Notes: a model not told the origin generated them from the letters alone. Numbered from the stretch's first letter, positions 1-8,799 are shown. The stretch is 42,344 bases of DNA from CAIXLI01 sp964587125 (GCA_964587125.1 CAZPKC010000016.1:1-42344); one strand, 5' to 3'. A program made the numbers and translations.

Positions 1-15
1 CTCATCTTAGACCGC

Positions 16-678
16 TTACCGCCCAAGGCGGAGATGACTGCGAACATACGGTCTGGCTTTAATGTCGCGGGAGATTATCTCGGCTTCTCCGCCGGAAGCT
101 TCGGCGGAAGGTAGAGGCGTCAATCTTGTGAACACCAAATCGTTTTTAAACGTGACGATCTGCCGGAATCCACCCGATTTCTGGCGGCTGACCAGCATAG
201 CCCATCCGTCCGCGGCTTCCGGCATCAACTGCGCCGTAAGAACGGCGCCTTCAACGGGCAACAAGGCGATATCAGGCAACCTCGCCCGCAAACGTTCCGC
301 CCACGCGAAAACGGCGTTACTTTCATGTACGCCGATCATCAGCGTGCGGCAAGGCGTCTTCTTGAAGCGCAAGCTTGCCGCAAGCCGCGCGGAAGGAAAA
401 GTTTGCTTCAACCTGCGTTTGATAAGCTTCGCCCGATCGAGAAAATTCAAGGCAGGCAAATCGTCGCAGCGATAGTCCTGCGTCAGATTGTCGGCGAACA
501 AAGTCACGCGGGCTTTCGGATGCCGCGCGACGAAATCGGCAATCGCCTGAACCGCGAACGTGTCTCCCAAAGGTGCGAAAAAGGGCGCAGCGCCGGCAAT
601 CTCTTCCGGCACGGCGATAACGCCGTCGTCGCCGATCATCAAAACGATGCGCTGCCGATGGGGCAGGGGAAACGTCAT
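16..678 (-). CDS. Unrecognised protein downstream of gspF (secretion/pilus cluster)
   Basis: 220 residues from the ATG at 678, which overlaps the gspF stop as ATGA; an upstream start at 774 would lie inside gspF and is unlikely. The coupling to gspF makes it part of the pilus/secretion operon. No signal peptide or membrane span is obvious. The N-terminal part (VLMIGDDGVIAV) resembles the opening strands of an actin-like or ribonuclease H-like fold, so a PilM/GspL-type assembly protein is possible, but I recognise no firm motif. It ends at a TAA only 16 bases from the window edge, with the tail RSHLRLGR. PilM/GspL-type proteins are usually much longer, so truncation or a frameshift close to the end cannot be excluded. 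Gene call fairly sure, function not. Confidence 0.6.
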   Translation of the reverse strand: MTFPLPHRQRIVLMIGDDGVIAVPEEIAGAAPFFAPLGDTFAVQAIADFVARHPKARVTLFADNLTQDYRCDDLPALNFLDRAKLIKRRLKQTFPSARLAASLRFKKTPCRTLMIGVHESNAVFAWAERLRARLPDIALLPVEGAVLTAQLMPEAADGWAMLVSRQKSGGFRQIVTFKNDLVFTRLTPLPSAEASGGEAEIISRDIKARPYVRSHLRLGR

Positions 679-1886
679 ATCTTTCCCCCCAGAACCGACA
701 GGCTTCCGTAAAGCGGGCCCAACACGGCCATAACGGTCCATGCCAGAAGGCCGCCGATCAAAAGCGTCAGGCAAGGTTCCAAAAGACCGATGAAGGAGTC
801 CACGGCGTTCGCGGCCTCGCGGTCGTAGGCGGCCACGATGTCGTCAAGGCTTTTGCCGAGATTTCCGCTGCGTTCGCCCGTGCGCAAAACGCCTGTCGCG
901 AAATTCGGCATCACGCCGTCAAGCGCGAGCGAAAGCGACGACCCCTCCGCCACGCGCCGTTCCGCCTTTTCGATTCCGACGCGCAGAAATCGGTTGCCGA
1001 TCGTCTGTCCCGCCTGCTTCAGGCATTCCGAAACACCGCATCCGCTTCGGAAAAGGATGGAGAAACTGTGCGCAAACCGCGCGAGGTTCGTTTTAACGAT
1101 GACATTGCCAATGACGGGCAGGTGCGAAAGCACGCCGTCGAGGGCGATGGCAAAGGACGGAAAATACGTTCGCGCCGCCGCTCCCGCCAGAAAGATGCCC
1201 GCAACGCCCGCCAGAAGGAACGCACCGTAATCGGTAAAGGCGGCGGAAACGAAAACAAGCATACGCGTCGCCAAAGGCAAATGCTCTTCGATGCTGTTCA
1301 GAAATTGCACGATCTGGGGCACGACCATCGTCATCATGAAAACGACCGCGCTTCCCGCGACGAAGAAAAGAAACAACGGATACCGCAAAGCGCGGACAAG
1401 ACGTTCGTGCGTTTGCGCGGCGCTGACGGCATAGGCCGAAAGAAAATCGAAAATCACCGCCATGTCGCCGCTTTTTTCTCCCGCGCCGACGATGGCGATG
1501 AAAACGGGCGGAAAAAGGTCGGGGAACAGGGCGAAAGACGCAGCAATGCCCTTGCCGTTCGCGATGGATTGGGAGATTTGCGCCAAAGCGCTTTCCAAAA
1601 CACGGTTGTCGGTGGAAGCCCGAACATCGCGCAACGCGTCGGGAAACGCGATCCCCGAAAGCAAAAGATCGCGAAGCCGCGAACAAAATCCCGCCAAGGC
1701 GCGCGGAGGAATCGACTTCCTCGAAAAAGATAAACGCAACGCCTTGCCGCTTTTTTCCCGCGCGTCGATCAATTCAAGCCCGGACTGGTTCAGATAATGC
1801 GCTAATTCGTTTTCGTTGGCTGCAGCCATCTCCCCGCAAGAAACGCGGCCCGAAGCATGAACAGCGCGATAGGCGTACGAAGGCAT
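675..1886 (-). CDS. gspF: Type II secretion / type IV pilus inner-membrane platform protein GspF
   Basis: 403 residues, the usual length of GspF/PilC proteins. These are polytopic inner-membrane platform proteins that couple the GspE ATPase to pseudopilus assembly. The family's duplicated domain is visible: the first copy near residues 65-190 (FCSRLRDLLLSGIAFPDAL, then GEKSGDM) and the second near 265-390 (FAHSFSILFRSGCGVSECL, then GERSGNLGKSL), with hydrophobic membrane segments around 170-195, 215-240 and 370-395. The start ATG overlaps the gspE stop by one base (TAATG), so translation is probably coupled. It lies fifth in the minus-strand operon that starts with the secretin gene. Whether the machine secretes proteins or makes pili cannot be decided here. 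Confidence 0.93.
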   Translation of the reverse strand: MPSYAYRAVHASGRVSCGEMAAANENELAHYLNQSGLELIDAREKSGKALRLSFSRKSIPPRALAGFCSRLRDLLLSGIAFPDALRDVRASTDNRVLESALAQISQSIANGKGIAASFALFPDLFPPVFIAIVGAGEKSGDMAVIFDFLSAYAVSAAQTHERLVRALRYPLFLFFVAGSAVVFMMTMVVPQIVQFLNSIEEHLPLATRMLVFVSAAFTDYGAFLLAGVAGIFLAGAAARTYFPSFAIALDGVLSHLPVIGNVIVKTNLARFAHSFSILFRSGCGVSECLKQAGQTIGNRFLRVGIEKAERRVAEGSSLSLALDGVMPNFATGVLRTGERSGNLGKSLDDIVAAYDREAANAVDSFIGLLEPCLTLLIGGLLAWTVMAVLGPLYGSLSVLGGKI

Positions 1887-3646
1887 TACAATATCCTTGT
1901 CATATCGACGTTACGGCGCAGCTCGTCGAGGCTCGTTTCCTGGAGTAAAACCTTCGCGATGCCGTTGTCCGCCATGGAGTGGAACCCTTCTTTTGCGGCC
2001 TGCTTTTGCAAAGCCGCACGCGGCGCGTTTGTCGCGATCAATTCGTCAATCTCCGGCGTGACGCGCAGGATTTCCGTCACGGCGGTGCGTCCGCGATAGC
2101 CGGTATGGCCGCACTGTTCGCAGCCCGCGCTTTCCGCGATCGTTACGGGCGCATCGAAAGGCTTTTGCGCTTCCGCAAATCCTAAAGCATGAGCCTCGGC
2201 GGCCTCGAAACACCCGAGAATTTTCATTTCCTCCGGCGTGGCGGGACGCGCGTGCCTGCATTTGGGGCACAGTTTCCTGACCAATCTCTGTGCCACGATG
2301 CCGATGACGTTTTCCGCCAACATCCTAGAGGATAAACCGAGATCGTTGAGGCGCGGCAGCGCGCCGAAAGCGTCGTTGCAATGCAACGTCGAGAAAACCT
2401 GATGCCCCGTCATCGCGGCGCGAAGCGCCATCCGGGCGGTATCGTCGTCGCGCACCTCGCCGATAAAGATGATGTCTGGAGCTTGGCGCAGAATGCCGCG
2501 CACGCCTTCAGCGAACCCCCATCCCTGCTGTTCCTGAATGGCGGTCTGGCGGATCATCTCGAACTGGTATTCGACCGGCTCTTCCAAAGTCATGATATTG
2601 ACATCGACGCTTGAGAGGCGTTTCAGCATCGCGTACAACGTCGTCGTTTTGCCGCTTCCGGTGGGGCCCGTGACGAGAACGATGCCTTCGGGGCGTTCGA
2701 GAATAAGTTCCATCCGCGCAAGCGCCGCCGCGTCGTAGCCCAAGGCTTCCAAAGGCAGGAGGGCGCGGCGGTGATCGAGAATGCGGATGACGATATTTTC
2801 GCCCTGCACGGTAGGCATGACCGCCATGCGGAAATCAATCTCCGCGCCGCCGATCTGCATATGGAAGCGTCCGTCCTGCATGCTGCGCGTGTCGGCAATA
2901 TTCATGCCCGCCATAATCTTCAGGCGGTGCGACAGTTCCGGCCAATGCGAGCGGTGCAGCGCGTGTTTTTGCCGCAGTACGCCGTCCACGCGCACGCGCA
3001 CGCGAACGAAGGAATTTTCGGGCTCCAGATGAACGTCCGACGCGCCTTCGCGCACGGCGTCCGTCAAAATCGTGTTGACGAGGCGGATGATCGGATGCTG
3101 CCACGTCTCGCTTTCTTGCGACAAAGACGCCGCGACGCCCTCCAGCTCCTTCAAAATGTCGTCGAAATCGGCGGTCTTCCGTGCGTAAGCCTCGATCGCC
3201 TCGGCGATATCCGTTTCCGAGGCGATGAGCTGGACGATCTCGGTAAGGCGCGGAAAATAGCGGCGCACCTCGTCCATCGATCCGATATCCAGAGGATCGG
3301 CGACGGCGAGGCGCAAAATGCCGCCGTCGAACGAAACCGGCACAACGCGACACCGCGCCGCGACAGAGTAAGGCACGCGGCCCATTGCGTCTGGGGCGAT
3401 GTCGAGTGTTTTGAGATCGACGCAATCGCGCCCCGTCTGCGCGGCCAGTTCGTTCGCCAGCGCCTCGTTGCTCAAAAAGCCCAGTTTGACGAGAACGGTG
3501 CCCAAACGCTCTTTGCTGCGGCGCTGTTCGTGCAAGGCGATCTGCATCTGATCCTGCGAGATCTTCCCGGCGTGCAGCAGCCGTTCGCCGAGACGAAGCG
3601 TTTTTTCTTCGTCCTCCGTTCGCCGCAAAGGAAGAACTTTAGTCAT
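1886..3646 (-). CDS. gspE: Type II/IV secretion assembly ATPase GspE/PilB
   Basis: 586 residues, normal for GspE/PilB. It is the cytoplasmic hexameric ATPase that powers pseudopilus or pilus extension. Visible parts: an N-terminal GspE N1E-like domain (about 20-150), the Walker A motif GPTGSGKTTT near 327-336, the Asp-box/Walker B region with IIFIGEVRD, a His-box (TGHQVFSTLHCNDA), and a C-terminal tetracysteine zinc site (CPKC, then CEQCG) typical of GspE and PilB but absent from PilT retraction ATPases. The start is three bases after the pseudopilin stop. It has no clear Shine-Dalgarno of its own, which fits coupled translation. The zinc site and N-terminal domain favour the assembly rather than the retraction type. 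Confidence 0.95.
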   Translation of the reverse strand: MTKVLPLRRTEDEEKTLRLGERLLHAGKISQDQMQIALHEQRRSKERLGTVLVKLGFLSNEALANELAAQTGRDCVDLKTLDIAPDAMGRVPYSVAARCRVVPVSFDGGILRLAVADPLDIGSMDEVRRYFPRLTEIVQLIASETDIAEAIEAYARKTADFDDILKELEGVAASLSQESETWQHPIIRLVNTILTDAVREGASDVHLEPENSFVRVRVRVDGVLRQKHALHRSHWPELSHRLKIMAGMNIADTRSMQDGRFHMQIGGAEIDFRMAVMPTVQGENIVIRILDHRRALLPLEALGYDAAALARMELILERPEGIVLVTGPTGSGKTTTLYAMLKRLSSVDVNIMTLEEPVEYQFEMIRQTAIQEQQGWGFAEGVRGILRQAPDIIFIGEVRDDDTARMALRAAMTGHQVFSTLHCNDAFGALPRLNDLGLSSRMLAENVIGIVAQRLVRKLCPKCRHARPATPEEMKILGCFEAAEAHALGFAEAQKPFDAPVTIAESAGCEQCGHTGYRGRTAVTEILRVTPEIDELIATNAPRAALQKQAAKEGFHSMADNGIAKVLLQETSLDELRRNVDMTRIL

Positions 3647-3649
3647 GCG

Positions 3650-4528
3650 TCACCACACCGTGCCGCAGGAGCCGCTGCCGAGCATGGAGACCAACGTGTT
3701 GCGGTCGGCATAGGCCAGAACGTCGTCGTAGGAATCCGTGTTGCTGATAACGGTCGGTGCGTCATAGAATTGCGTCGAATTGTTTGCCGCGCTGTTGCAT
3801 TGGGCGTAACCCCCATAAGCGCTGCACGAGGCGTAGTTCGACGCGAACGGAAGAAGGTAACCCGATTGTCTTGGCGCCGCGACAAATGAGCCGTATCCCG
3901 TTGAGCCGTGGCTCACGAAAATGACGGCGGCCTCTTGGAGCGCGCCGCCAGGAGTGGTTATCGTGATGTAGGTTTTGCTGGCCGAAAGATTGCTTTGGCA
4001 AAATCCTTTCTGGCTTCCATTGAGCGTTGTGCAGGTTGGCGTTGTCGTCTTAGCGGTGCTTGAAGTGCAGTTTGCGGGAAGGGGGGCGATAAAATCGTTG
4101 CATTGACAGCCTGCTGTTGGCGGCGTAACGCCGAAATTTGCAGTCAACGCCGGATCGACGCGCATCGTGATCCAATGCCCCCATCCATCGCGTGCGGTCG
4201 ATGCGGGAACGCCCAGCGCAACGAAAGGCGCAATCCCTTCGGGCGCGGAGCACGTGCCGCAAGAGATTGTCGTTGATGAATACCCCAATCGTCCGAAATT
4301 GGCTCCCGTATTTCCTGGAACGGCGGGGCAGGGCAGGCATCCGTTCGCCTGAACGTAAGAAGCCGTCGCCAGCATCAGATTGCGCAGATTGCTTTGCGTC
4401 AGCGCCAGTTGGTTTGCGGAACGAACGGCAGTCAACGCGGGCAAAACGGTCAGCATCACAAGCCCCATCACAACCAGCACGATGGCCATTTCGACGAGAG
4501 TGAAGCCGGAACGCGAAGACCTCGTCAT
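3650..4528 (-). CDS. Prepilin-like protein with N-methylation motif (major/minor pseudopilin)
   Basis: 292 residues. It begins with a short basic leader and the type III (prepilin) cleavage motif SGFTLVEMAIVLVVMGLV: cleavage would fall after the Gly, leaving N-methyl-Phe, with Glu at +5 and a hydrophobic helix. The remainder has many Ser, Thr and Asn residues and several Cys pairs (CLPCP, CGTC, CQCN), which suggests an exported, disulfide-bonded globular domain. It is longer than the neighbouring pseudopilin and longer than typical GspG/H/I, so it may be a tip or minor pilin similar to GspK/PilX, but this is inference. It lies between the second pseudopilin and gspE in the operon. A prepilin peptidase gene is needed but not in the window. 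Confidence 0.85.
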   Translation of the reverse strand: MTRSSRSGFTLVEMAIVLVVMGLVMLTVLPALTAVRSANQLALTQSNLRNLMLATASYVQANGCLPCPAVPGNTGANFGRLGYSSTTISCGTCSAPEGIAPFVALGVPASTARDGWGHWITMRVDPALTANFGVTPPTAGCQCNDFIAPLPANCTSSTAKTTTPTCTTLNGSQKGFCQSNLSASKTYITITTPGGALQEAAVIFVSHGSTGYGSFVAAPRQSGYLLPFASNYASCSAYGGYAQCNSAANNSTQFYDAPTVISNTDSYDDVLAYADRNTLVSMLGSGSCGTVW

Positions 4529-4537
4529 TCCAAGCCC

Positions 4538-5179
4538 CTACATCTGCACGCACATCGTGTAGGTGTTTCCCGAAACATACGTTGCGGTGACCGCTCCGCT
4601 CGTGGCCTCACCGACGGTTCCGGTCGAAACCATCGCCTGAATCGCGCCTGTATTGCTGACGCCGTCGTCAAGGCGCGAGTCGATAGCCATGGCGGCGTCT
4701 CCGGGCACGCCGTTAAGGCACAGAACGTTGCCCGTAAAGACGCCGTTAAACGCGCCGTGCTGGAAGCCATATATGCCGCCAAACGGATTAACCGGTTGCG
4801 CGGTATTGCTTCCCGCGCCCTTAACCAGCCCAGCGGCGCGCAAATCGGCCCACAGCAAAAGGGTTTCCGCATTGGCCGTCACGCTGTCGAAAGTGCCCGT
4901 CAAAGTTCCGCTGCCGCTTCCGTCCGCGGGGATTCCGGCGGTTGGAAACCGCGCTTGCGCGGTGGCGTCGTTGCCCGGAATCGCTCCGTAGTTCTGCGTA
5001 TAGGTCTGGAACTGCGCTTCGTAGGCTTGAATGGCATTGATCGCGTTCGTCACCTCCGCATTTTGCATGATCTGCCTGCCGGTCAAGACGCCGCCGATAA
5101 TCAGGCCGATGATGACCAGAACGATCGAAAGTTCGACCAGAGTAAAACCGGAACGCCGCGTGTATTTTTTTGTCATCAT
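4538..5179 (-). CDS. Prepilin-type N-terminal cleavage/methylation domain protein (pseudopilin)
   Basis: 213 residues with the leader MMTKKYTRRSG and then FTLVELSIVLVIIGLIIGGV, a textbook prepilin processing site with Glu at +5. The downstream segment (LTGRQIMQNAEVTNAINAIQAYEAQFQTY) is the amphipathic extension of the N-terminal helix. It is followed by a globular domain containing NYGAIPGNDA, seen in many type II/IV pseudopilins of environmental bacteria. Two adjacent ATG codons (5179 and 5176) are possible starts; GGAG lies just upstream and the second has the better spacing. It comes directly after the secretin gene and is probably the major structural subunit of the cluster, but that is inference. 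Confidence 0.87.
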   Translation of the reverse strand: MMTKKYTRRSGFTLVELSIVLVIIGLIIGGVLTGRQIMQNAEVTNAINAIQAYEAQFQTYTQNYGAIPGNDATAQARFPTAGIPADGSGSGTLTGTFDSVTANAETLLLWADLRAAGLVKGAGSNTAQPVNPFGGIYGFQHGAFNGVFTGNVLCLNGVPGDAAMAIDSRLDDGVSNTGAIQAMVSTGTVGEATSGAVTATYVSGNTYTMCVQM

Positions 5180-5189
5180 ATTTCTCCGT

Positions 5190-6953
5190 TCATGAGGGTG
5201 TATCGGTGTCGGAATCTTCGTCGGGCGAAGGCTTCGCCTTCGGCAATTTCAAAGGCCGCGGATCGCGGGCATAGTCCTGATAAAGGTTGCTGTCGGCGCC
5301 GTCTGGCGAAGGCTGATCGGAAATAGTCGCGCGTAAAAGAATGACCAATTCGCTGGTCGTGCCATTGTTGTTGCGGGACTTAAACAAATTGCCGATCCAC
5401 GAAACATCCGCCATTCCGGGAACGCCCGTATCCGTGTTGATCGAGCTGTCCTGCATCAATCCGCCCATCACGGCGATTTCGCCGGAATGAAGCTGGATGA
5501 CGGAATCCATTTCACGCACGGCCAAAACCGGAATTTGCGACGTTACCGAATTAGTGACGCCCGCGTTGGCGGCGTTCAAGCCGATGGAAGGATCGTCCAC
5601 TTCGCCTACGATGCGGGAAATCGTCGGGCGCAGAGTCATCGTCACGCGGTTGTTCGCGGCGTCGACGGAAGGCTGCACTGTCATGACGAGCCCGACGGGG
5701 ACCGTCAACGGCGTGCTCGTGTAAACGGGATTGGTCGTGATTGACGCGCCACTCGCGTTGGTCGTGGTCGTGAACTGGGCCTGCGTGACGAAATAAACCT
5801 GATTGGTCGCGACTTTCATCACGGCGGTCTGGTTATTCAAAACGGTCACGCGCGGCGCGGAAAGAACGCGCGTCGTGCCGAAAGTCTGCACGAGATTAAT
5901 CATGCCGCTCAGGTTGGTTCCAGTAACGCCCGCCGTAAAAAATCCGTTGGAATTAAGGGAAGCCTGCGTGCCGAAATTCGCGGCGAGTCCAGCGGCGTTT
6001 TTGAAAACGCCGTTCCAGTCGATGCCCGATTTGAATTCGTCGTCCAGCTCGACTTCGATGATCCGCGCGTCGATCAGTACCTGCGCGGAAGCCTTCCTGC
6101 GCAACTCGACGAAATAAGCTGCAATGGCGTTTTGCTGCTTCTGATCGCCGTAAACCGTAACGATTCCCGCCTGCTTGTTAATGCTGTAATTGACTTTCCC
6201 GCCGGTTTTACGGTCGCCGGAGCCCAAAATTTGCGCGACCGACTTTTCCGTTTCCGCCCAGAAATCGGCTTCCGACGTGCCGGAAACCTTGGCTGTCGAA
6301 TTATTCTCGGCTGCGGTCGAACTGCGATTGCCGCTCGAAGCACCGCCGGGGCCGGAAAGGGAACCGTTCGTGCTTAGATCGACATCAAACACGTTTGTGG
6401 CGATGGACGTGTCGCTCGATGTCTTGCGCGAGAGGCTCAGGTAATCGAGGCGGTACGATTTCTGATATGGATCGTCCGGCTCGATATGAATGAACTGGTC
6501 GTCGGCGGTATAGCGCAAATTCGCAAGATCGCAGATGCGTTTCAGAACCTGCTCGAAAGGCTGGTCGCGGGCGGTAAGTATCACGCTGCCCTGCACGCGC
6601 GGGTCGAGTTCAAGATTCGCGCCCGTCTTGCGCACCAGCTCCATCAAAACGTCGCGCACGGGAACGCTGTCGGTGACGGTCACGCTAACGAGCTTGTTTA
6701 AAGGCGAATCCGCCGCCGCGTCGGCGTCTCCGTCCGGAATTTTCGGGATAGGAGGAATCGCGGGCGCTTTTTTAGAAACTCCGTTTTCTTCCTGCGGCTG
6801 GCGCTGGCGCAAGGCCAGATAATCCTCGCGGCTCAATCCGCCTGCGGGGTCGATATCGCTCGTTGCTATCAGTTCGGCGGAGGGCGAACATCCCTGTATG
6901 GCTAACAAGGGAAAAAGCAGAAGCAATAGATGAGGAAGAAGCCGTAGCTTCAT
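5190..6953 (-). CDS. Outer-membrane secretin, GspD/PilQ/MshL family
   Basis: 587 residues. The N-terminus MKLRLLPHLLLLLFPLLAIQGC is a signal peptide with a lipobox-like end (Cys22), so it may be a lipoprotein. Residues about 85-170 form a secretin/TonB short N-terminal domain (VTVTDSVPVRDVLMELVRKTG, LDPRVQGSVILT). A Ser/Gly/Asn-rich linker follows (about 190-235), and the C-terminal half is the secretin pore domain with the family signature near the end (QLHSGEIAVMGGLMQ, then SELVILLRATI). The domain layout is nearest to MSHA-type MshL and GspD. It would form the outer-membrane gate for the pseudopilus or secreted substrate. It is the first gene of the minus-strand operon; the promoter candidate lies at 7006-7035. 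No good Shine-Dalgarno is seen before the ATG. Confidence 0.93.
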   Translation of the reverse strand: MKLRLLPHLLLLLFPLLAIQGCSPSAELIATSDIDPAGGLSREDYLALRQRQPQEENGVSKKAPAIPPIPKIPDGDADAAADSPLNKLVSVTVTDSVPVRDVLMELVRKTGANLELDPRVQGSVILTARDQPFEQVLKRICDLANLRYTADDQFIHIEPDDPYQKSYRLDYLSLSRKTSSDTSIATNVFDVDLSTNGSLSGPGGASSGNRSSTAAENNSTAKVSGTSEADFWAETEKSVAQILGSGDRKTGGKVNYSINKQAGIVTVYGDQKQQNAIAAYFVELRRKASAQVLIDARIIEVELDDEFKSGIDWNGVFKNAAGLAANFGTQASLNSNGFFTAGVTGTNLSGMINLVQTFGTTRVLSAPRVTVLNNQTAVMKVATNQVYFVTQAQFTTTTNASGASITTNPVYTSTPLTVPVGLVMTVQPSVDAANNRVTMTLRPTISRIVGEVDDPSIGLNAANAGVTNSVTSQIPVLAVREMDSVIQLHSGEIAVMGGLMQDSSINTDTGVPGMADVSWIGNLFKSRNNNGTTSELVILLRATISDQPSPDGADSNLYQDYARDPRPLKLPKAKPSPDEDSDTDTPS

Positions 6954-7005
6954 GAGAATTAACTATAAAGGAGTACAAAAACACGAATGTGTCCTCGCCA
7001 CTTCT

Positions 7006-7035
7006 ATTATGAGTTGCCAGTGTATGTAAAACCAA
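7006..7035 (-). promoter_or_regulatory. Candidate sigma-70 promoter of the secretin operon
   Basis: On the minus strand TTGGTT (7035-7030), an 18-base spacer and CATAAT (7011-7006) lie about 53 bases before the secretin ATG. The match is fair (CATAAT 5/6, TTGGTT 4/6). It is the best pair in the 110-base gap between truA and the secretin gene. Confidence 0.4.
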
Positions 7036-7050
7036 GTTCGGCCAAAGACC

Positions 7051-7079
7051 TGTGGATAAGTCGCTATTTCTGGGGATAA
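7051..7079 (-). promoter_or_regulatory. DnaA-box-like pair
   Basis: On the minus strand 7059-7051 reads TTATCCACA, an exact DnaA box, and 7079-7071 reads TTATCCCCA, one mismatch from it, in the same orientation and 20 bases apart. The second overlaps the last truA codons. Both are upstream of the secretin promoter candidate. A regulatory or DnaA-titration role is possible but unproven; two short matches can occur by chance. Confidence 0.35.
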
Positions 7080-7810
7080 CTTGCGTTCCAGAAGCATAAT
7101 CCCTGCGGCGGAGCGGTCGGGCCGCCTTTTGTCCTGTCGCAAGCGGCGAACGCGGAACCGAAATCCTCGATCGACCAATGTTCCGTTCCGACGAGGCTCA
7201 GCGTTCCAACCATATTGCGCACCTGATGATAAAGAAACGACCGCGCGGCAGCCCAAATGAAAACGTCTTCGCCTTCGCGCGCGACATTGAGGACATCCAG
7301 CGTTCTCAACGGCGAAGTGGCCTGGCAATTTTTCGCACGGAAGGTCGTGAAGTCGTGCTTGCCGAGAAGAAGATCAGCGGCGCGCTGCATCGCTTCGGCG
7401 TCGAGCGGGGCCGCGATGTGCCACGCATAATCCGCCTGAAGGGTCAAAGGCGCTCGGCGGTTGACGATGCGGTAGCGATAGGTGCGCTGCGTCGCGCTCA
7501 GGCGGGCGTGGAAAGTTTCGTCGACTTCTTCCGCGTTCAGGATCGCGATTTTATGCGGCCTCAGATAAAAATTGACCGCGTCGCGTACGACATCGCCGTT
7601 CGTCTTTTTCTCCAAATCGACGTGCGCGACCTGCGCCCGCGCATGAACGCCGGTGTCGGTGCGTCCCGCGCAAAACAGCGCGGCTTCTTCGTTCGAAAAT
7701 TTTTGAATTGCCTCTTCAAGCGCCTGCTGAACGGAAGGCGCATTCGCCTGTTTCTGCCAGCCACAGAATTTCGAGCCGTCGTATTCGATTGTCAATTTCC
7801 AGCGAGTCAT
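7064..7810 (-). CDS. truA: tRNA pseudouridine synthase A
   Basis: 248 residues from the ATG at 7810, which overlaps the fmt stop as ATGA; this start gives the canonical opening MTRWKLTIEYDGSKFCGWQ, so the longer upstream extension is rejected. TruA converts uridines 38-40 in the anticodon arm of many tRNAs to pseudouridine. The catalytic Asp is in CAGRTDTGVHA (about residues 50-60), and the second family motif is FLYHQVRNMVGTL. Length is normal. It is the last gene of the minus-strand rmuC-def-fmt-truA cluster, an arrangement in which fmt and truA are commonly linked in alphaproteobacteria. A DnaA-box-like sequence overlaps its end. Confidence 0.97.
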   Translation of the reverse strand: MTRWKLTIEYDGSKFCGWQKQANAPSVQQALEEAIQKFSNEEAALFCAGRTDTGVHARAQVAHVDLEKKTNGDVVRDAVNFYLRPHKIAILNAEEVDETFHARLSATQRTYRYRIVNRRAPLTLQADYAWHIAAPLDAEAMQRAADLLLGKHDFTTFRAKNCQATSPLRTLDVLNVAREGEDVFIWAAARSFLYHQVRNMVGTLSLVGTEHWSIEDFGSAFAACDRTKGGPTAPPQGLCFWNASYPQK

Positions 7811-8799
7811 AACTGCGACCCAATCGGCAACCTTAACCCGCGCAATAGCGAAGCGCCGTCCGTCGCGTTCTTTCCCGCGCGTTGAACGCGATCGAACCTC
7901 AAAGCCTGTTTGCCGCAAGCGACAGTAAATCGCTCGTCGAGCAACGTTCCGGGCGCGCCCGTCTTATCCGCAACGATTGTCGCCGCGAGCGCCTTCACGT
8001 TTTCGCCCTTCAGCGAAAAGAAACACCCGGGCCACGGAGTCAAAGCCCGGATTTGCCTTTCGATTTCGGACGCCGGTTTTGTCCAATCTATTTTGCCGTC
8101 CTCACGCGTCAACTTGGCGGCATAGCAAGCGCCTTCTTCCGGTTGCGGCGTTGGCTTCAGCTTTCCCGCAGCCAAATCCGCCAGCGCGCGCACGATCAGC
8201 CGCGCGCCGATCCCGGCCAAATCGCGCTGCAAACTTTGCGCCGTCGTCTTATCCGTAATCGCGACGCTTTCCTTCATCAGCATCGCGCCCGTGTCCACGC
8301 CGGAATCCATCTGCATGATCGTGATGCCGGTTTCTTTATCACCCGCCAATATTGCCCTTTGAATGGGCGCGGCCCCGCGCCAGCGCGGTAGAAGCGAGCC
8401 GTGAATGTTGATGCACCCGTATTTTGGCGCCTTCAAAATTCCTTCCGGCAGAATAAGCCCGTAAGCCGCCACGACCGCGACATCCAAATTTAATGCCGCA
8501 AATTTTTCCTGCTCAATCGGATCGCGCAATGTCTTCGGCGTTCGCGCCTCGATTCCACATGCCTCTGCTGCAATCTGCACCGGCGTTATCTGCATCCGAT
8601 GCCCGCGTCCCGCGGGCTTCGGTGGCTGGCAATAAACGGCAACGAGTTTTAACCAGGGCTGTGAAAAAGTCGCCTGATGTAAAACCATAAGTGGTGCCAC
8701 TTCACCCACAGGAAAAACAGGCTTGCCGAAGGCAACATCTGCAGCAAATTCAGGCGTGCCCATAAAAGCAATGCGAAGGGGAGAGATGTTGTTGTTCAT
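7807..8799 (-). CDS. fmt: Methionyl-tRNA formyltransferase (with N-terminal insertion)
   Basis: 330 residues. Fmt formylates Met-tRNA(fMet) using 10-formyltetrahydrofolate so that translation can start. Family motifs are clear: AFMGTPEFAA at the start, NIHGSLLPRWRGAAPIQRA (catalytic Asn-His region) and MDSGVDTGAML, followed by the C-terminal oligonucleotide-binding domain. Compared with E. coli Fmt, about 19 extra residues lie between GTPEFAA and LVAVYCQPP (about residues 23-48). The reading frame stays open through this insertion. It overlaps truA by 4 bases downstream, and def lies about 100 bases upstream with a hairpin repeat between them. No clear Shine-Dalgarno precedes the start, so the start is taken from family alignment. 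Confidence 0.96.
   Translation of the reverse strand: MNNNISPLRIAFMGTPEFAADVAFGKPVFPVGEVAPLMVLHQATFSQPWLKLVAVYCQPPKPAGRGHRMQITPVQIAAEACGIEARTPKTLRDPIEQEKFAALNLDVAVVAAYGLILPEGILKAPKYGCINIHGSLLPRWRGAAPIQRAILAGDKETGITIMQMDSGVDTGAMLMKESVAITDKTTAQSLQRDLAGIGARLIVRALADLAAGKLKPTPQPEEGACYAAKLTREDGKIDWTKPASEIERQIRALTPWPGCFFSLKGENVKALAATIVADKTGAPGTLLDERFTVACGKQALRFDRVQRAGKNATDGASLLRGLRLPIGSQL

Noticed and set aside
6987..7079. Short plus-strand frame of 30 codons opposite the secretin leader
   Set aside because: AAGGAG is present but too far from the ATG; no protein-like composition and it overlaps truA.
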